From positions 434,001-498,000 of the forward strand of contig WACJ01000525.1 in the NCBI GenBank assembly GCA_008973525.1: DNA of 64,000 nt, given 5' to 3'. Of this stretch, positions 60,376 through 64,000 are shown one piece after another (positions within the stretch are counted from its first letter, which is position 1; each line of letters begins with the position of its first letter). This DNA comes from Stenopsyche tienmushanensis. Lineage: Eukaryota > Arthropoda > Insecta > Trichoptera > Stenopsychidae. A program made the translations under genes and the position numbers. The notes beneath the pieces are model-generated. The model was not told where the DNA came from and did not search any database. It saw nothing but the letters and a program-made list of their open reading frames with translations.

Positions 60376-61790
60376 TATTTCATTTAATTTTATAAATGAT
60401 TTATATCAATATTGAAATAGACTTTGATGTCAATGTTGGACAGATATTTTGATTGTTTCGTCTCCAAATTTGATTCATTTTTGTCCCTCGAGTGCTTCTT
60501 GAAATATGGTTTCAGAGTAGAAGTTGAAGAGAATAGAAGGGAAAACGTGTTTCTCAATTATAATGTCATGTGTTTATTCTCCTTCGATATTTATTATGGC
60601 ATAAGTAGTCTAATTTTATCGTGCCTTACATAATCCAAGGCATTTTCTAAGTCAATAATGCAGATGTACACACTAATATACATACAATGCAAATGTGTTT
60701 GATAAATTTTGTTAAAAAAATACTAAAATACATCTTATATGCAAGAGATAAAGATGCAGTGTAACCATAATAAATTATTGATAATGGCAGAGTTTATCCT
60801 TTATGTTCACAATATGCACATCATGAACTTGAATAAGTCATCCAATGAAGCCAATACGCAGGTATTATTACTAGTACACATCAATTTCAGCAACTCATTT
60901 CATATTTAATCTGTTTATTGTCTTATAAAAAATATGAACTTACTTCTAAATCTTAATTTTGTTCACCCACTTATCCATTAATGTCCATAAAGATAACCCA
61001 CCTAGCACTCTGCTTTCGTTTGCTCTTTGTCTCATCTTTAACTCAAAGTCAAACATGAATTAATTTATAAAGATAGAACCGAATTAATTTGGCGAGATAT
61101 TGGGTATAATTTTTCAAAGTCAAATTGCGATTGATATTATTTTTTAATCTTTCATATTAAAACTTATTAATTTTATATAATATTAAATTCAAAAATATTG
61201 TTATTTTATTTGCAATTTTTCCTTGCCATTAATAAGTGTTAACACTTTACAGTCGGCATATCCATACTAAATTTCGCCCGGAGCGATTTTCGCAGGCAAT
61301 TCAAAAATCTCTACTTCTTTCGTAAAATTGATATAATTCTTAAGCCATCCAATAGATTGAAGTAAAATTTCAGCAGTGCCTACAAAAAAATTCACTGCAT
61401 CGTAATAAAATTCAAAAAGTTACTTTTTGATATGAATTGTATGTAAAAGCATTGATTAAATGACACGTAAACACACAAACACAATATAAGGACAACATTC
61501 AGTTAGTGCAAAACCGTGAAATTAAAATTCCATTTCTGCAAGGACACATATTCTAATTTTACATTGAGATTCTTAAGCTAGGATAAATATATTGATGAAA
61601 ACTGATTAAAAATTAAATATATGTTGTACAGGGTAGGGACTCACTTGCGGCCCCGAAAAAAAACGCTGCGAAACCACTAATTGTTACTGATCGCAAGAAA
61701 GGACCTTTATGACCCGATGGAGATCGTAGAAAGCCCCGGGGATGCATTTCCCCCCCCCCCCAAAACTTTTACCTAAAAAGCCCTAAATGC
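60376..61790. other. No gene recognised
   Basis: This is AT-rich. A C-tract (13 C) lies at about 61750. A GC-richer patch at 61625-61760 precedes the dispersed repeat. Confidence 0.3.
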
Positions 61791-61794
61791 CCTA

Positions 61795-62035
61795 AAATTA
61801 GAGGGAGTATCCACAAGGTTTCCGTGTCCAACCGGACCGAATTTCGGACTACTGACACAACGAAGGAACGCCTCGCGATCGGACGCCACGTCGGAATATA
61901 TCCACAGAATATGGTCTGCGTTCATTAACGGATCTTCGCATGGACACTTCAAAGCTGTTGAAATCCCAAACCTAACCGGCAGTTATTCCGCGTCCATGAG
62001 TCCGACAGGAGAGTCGAAATATCGGAAAAATATAT
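61795..62035 (+). repeat. Dispersed repeat with conserved peptide, copy 3
   Basis: The plus strand encodes VSVSNRTEFRTTDTTKERLA followed by IGRH, matching copies at 41.1 and 47.6 kb. The end of the block (TCCGACAGGAGAGTCGAAAT) resembles 31680-31700 as well. The family is unknown. Confidence 0.5.
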
Positions 62036-62159
62036 ATTTGAAATCTTAATGTACCTCTCAACTAGTGCGATCGTATTCCCGTTTTTCGGTGTAATTAAAA
62101 ATATATAATAAATCAGTCCAATAAACTGAATTAAAATATTTAAATGAATTTGATTTTTT

Positions 62160-62513
62160 TTAGTTACATGTAACATGGACTATTACATGTTGTAACTGAC
62201 GTGATGATAAATGATTGTTTAAATTGTTTTCATAATGTCGAACAATATTTAAGCGAAGTGTATCGCTTATCCGCAATAATCGTTCTTGTCGGACGATGTC
62301 GTAAAATCGCCTTTGTCCCATCAAAATAAACGCCGTTAAAGCCAAATTTACGACGACTCCAACTAAGTCTACGGGACTACCATTGGCATACAAAAGCAGC
62401 AATAATAGCCTCTTATTCAATCTCATCAGAGGCGGTCGTGTGCACAGTTCGCATTCCGGGGCGCCATCTATAATTTTCCCACCCACTAACGAGATGTGTG
62501 CGAAGGCCTGCAT
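62160..62513 (-). CDS. Possible exon of a host membrane protein
   Basis: The minus-strand frame is open for 117 codons in a GC-richer patch. It contains GAPECELCTRPPLMRLNKRL, a strongly hydrophobic stretch (LLLLLLYANGSPVDLVGVVV, NLALTAFILMG) and an R-rich tail (QRRFYDIVRQERLLRISDTL). A splice-acceptor-like AAAATTATAG precedes GATGGCGCC, and a donor-like CATGTAATA follows the tail. The hydrophobic part could be one or two membrane segments, with charged residues on the cytosolic side. I do not recognise the family. No neighbouring exon was found in the window. It is the best host-exon candidate here, but still uncertain. Confidence 0.35.
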   Translation of the reverse strand: MQAFAHISLVGGKIIDGAPECELCTRPPLMRLNKRLLLLLLYANGSPVDLVGVVVNLALTAFILMGQRRFYDIVRQERLLRISDTLRLNIVRHYENNLNNHLSSRQLQHVIVHVTCN

Positions 62514-64000
62514 TTAAAGTGTTAAATCACAGGGCTGCGATTCACTTCTGCTTTTCTGATCATCCCATTATGGAAGTCAATTAATCTAGGTGTCGCTTGT
62601 ATAAAGAACGAGGAGTTAATTGGACAGCTTGGCGCATTAACCCTCATAAGCCTTTTGTGTACAGATTTGCCGATAAATTTACATTATAAGCAAATTCAAC
62701 GGATTACGCATCATACGCTCGTGATAAGCACTTATTTTCGATCCAATAAACTTGTATACATTTAAGATGATTTGGATCGTGTACATCAACAATATTTACC
62801 AGAATATATACCAGTATCCATATCAAAAGATTTGGCTCGATGGACCATTCAAATAATTTATAAATGTACAACCAATGAGCAATACGTCCATATAAATCAC
62901 ATTGTAAAAATAGTACATTAAGTATCAATTGAGTTTAGGGTTGATTTTTTTCTGATCAACTTCCGCTCGTATTCGATTTGTATAAATACTACTCATAAAA
63001 GACGCCATCCATTGTTGTTATAATATCATTTAACGATGTATTTATGAGCGACTAATTGCTTTTTAAGGCCATAAATTCATTAAATAAATACAGATATCAA
63101 ATATAAAAGAACACCCCTCGGGGGCTATCGCTATTTATTTGCTCTGATTATTAGCAAAACAAAGAGAAATCAAAAAAGCTACGCTCCGGATTAGCAATAT
63201 AAAAGACTGCCAAATTTGCCATAAGACTGGTTACAGACTTATAATATAATCTTCCATTATGATTGTTTCGTTCAATTAACTAGTTAGAAAATAAAGCTCA
63301 GATTATTACGAAAACCTCTTTTAATAATTGAATCGTATTTGAATACATATTTGTTATAACATCCAGATTCTTGTTCCAAGCACCTCACCAATCGGAATTT
63401 GGCACACAATCACAGACAAAAACATCTTCCAACACGATTAATAAATACACCGTCATAACATAGCATAAATTATATATTATCTTGCCTAATTTCGTTTTTA
63501 GCCATAGAAATTAATGTATCAAGGGTAAATCCTTTAATTCATTACCGCAAAATCGGAAGAACCCATTTCAAACTGGGTCTTCTTGCCGGATTAAAATAGC
63601 TGTTTGTGTTTAAAAATTCCTCATTTTGATCATGTATTATACAAGTAAAAATGTGTACATGTCCAATTTATTAGAGAATACTTATAATTTATTAGAGGCA
63701 GTCATAGAAAATACAAAACAATCAACTGTGTGGCGAACTTGGCTTCGCCTTTATTATATCAATGTATCTAACATCTCGTATGTTCAGTGAGGTCAAGAAG
63801 CCTCACAAAATAACGGTTGATGAAGTCAATCATGCTTGAATATCAGAGACGGATCAAAAAAATTCTGTACGAAAAATCTATTTTAACATTTTGAAAACTA
63901 TTCAATTGAATCATTGCTTGATATAGAAAATGAGTTAAATTTAATCGAATTTATAATTTGTTTTTAAATATTTTAAACCACATCCTTAGATCAGGAAACC
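62514..64000. other. No gene recognised
   Basis: This holds GC-mixed non-repetitive DNA at 62520-63250, then AT-rich sequence to the window end. No repeat ends or named frames were found. Confidence 0.3.

Noticed and set aside
1..64000. CRISPR array, bacterial operon or phage region
   Set aside because: No regularly spaced short repeats with unique spacers, no ribosome binding sites and no packed ORFs; the window is clearly eukaryotic.

Overview
This is an AT-rich stretch of animal nuclear DNA, most likely from an arthropod. The clues are an R1-clade LINE remnant, many unrelated mariner elements, Tigger/pogo, hAT, Kolobok and TTAA-type elements, and the absence of operons or closely packed ORFs. 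The species cannot be fixed from the sequence. I see no complete host gene, no convincing tRNA or rRNA gene and no CRISPR array. Almost every open frame that can be interpreted belongs to a decayed transposable element. The window reads as a gene desert or a very large intron with a heavy load of cut-and-paste transposons.

Layout. 0-10 kb: a Tigger-related remnant at the window edge, a 137-bp hAT MITE, a composite repeat carrying a 65-bp minisatellite, a 926-bp Kolobok-type element with perfect ends, and a 745-bp deleted mariner with TA target duplications. 10-20 kb: three small elements (TTAA-type at 10.25 kb, a fold-back mariner MITE at 12.86 kb, a piggyBac-like MITE at 18.4 kb), two copies of a tRNA-like repeat, and long unassigned DNA. 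20-31 kb: a broken R1-clade LINE, mariner derivatives at 22.2 and 23.7 kb, a Tigger-related element at 24.4 kb, a 1685-bp Tigger (27.3-28.95 kb) that keeps its DNA-binding domain but has lost its catalytic core and carries a LINE fragment, and a second minisatellite-bearing element. 31-47 kb: a hAT 5' fragment, a GC-richer unassigned island, a Jockey-type endonuclease fragment, three mariner pseudogenes, and a mariner at 44.8 kb interrupted by a hAT fragment. 47-64 kb: mariner debris, a composite of two hAT types with an 8-bp target duplication, three Tigger-related elements, paired LTR-like repeats, a hAT MITE with a perfect 8-bp duplication, and a possible host exon at 62.2-62.5 kb.

How the parts relate. 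Most elements keep good terminal inverted repeats around wrecked or missing transposase. They therefore look like non-autonomous derivatives that were moved in trans. Several are nested, which gives a relative order of insertion. Between them lie GC-richer islands without coding or repeat signatures. These are the best candidates for conserved non-coding DNA, but that needs cross-species alignment.
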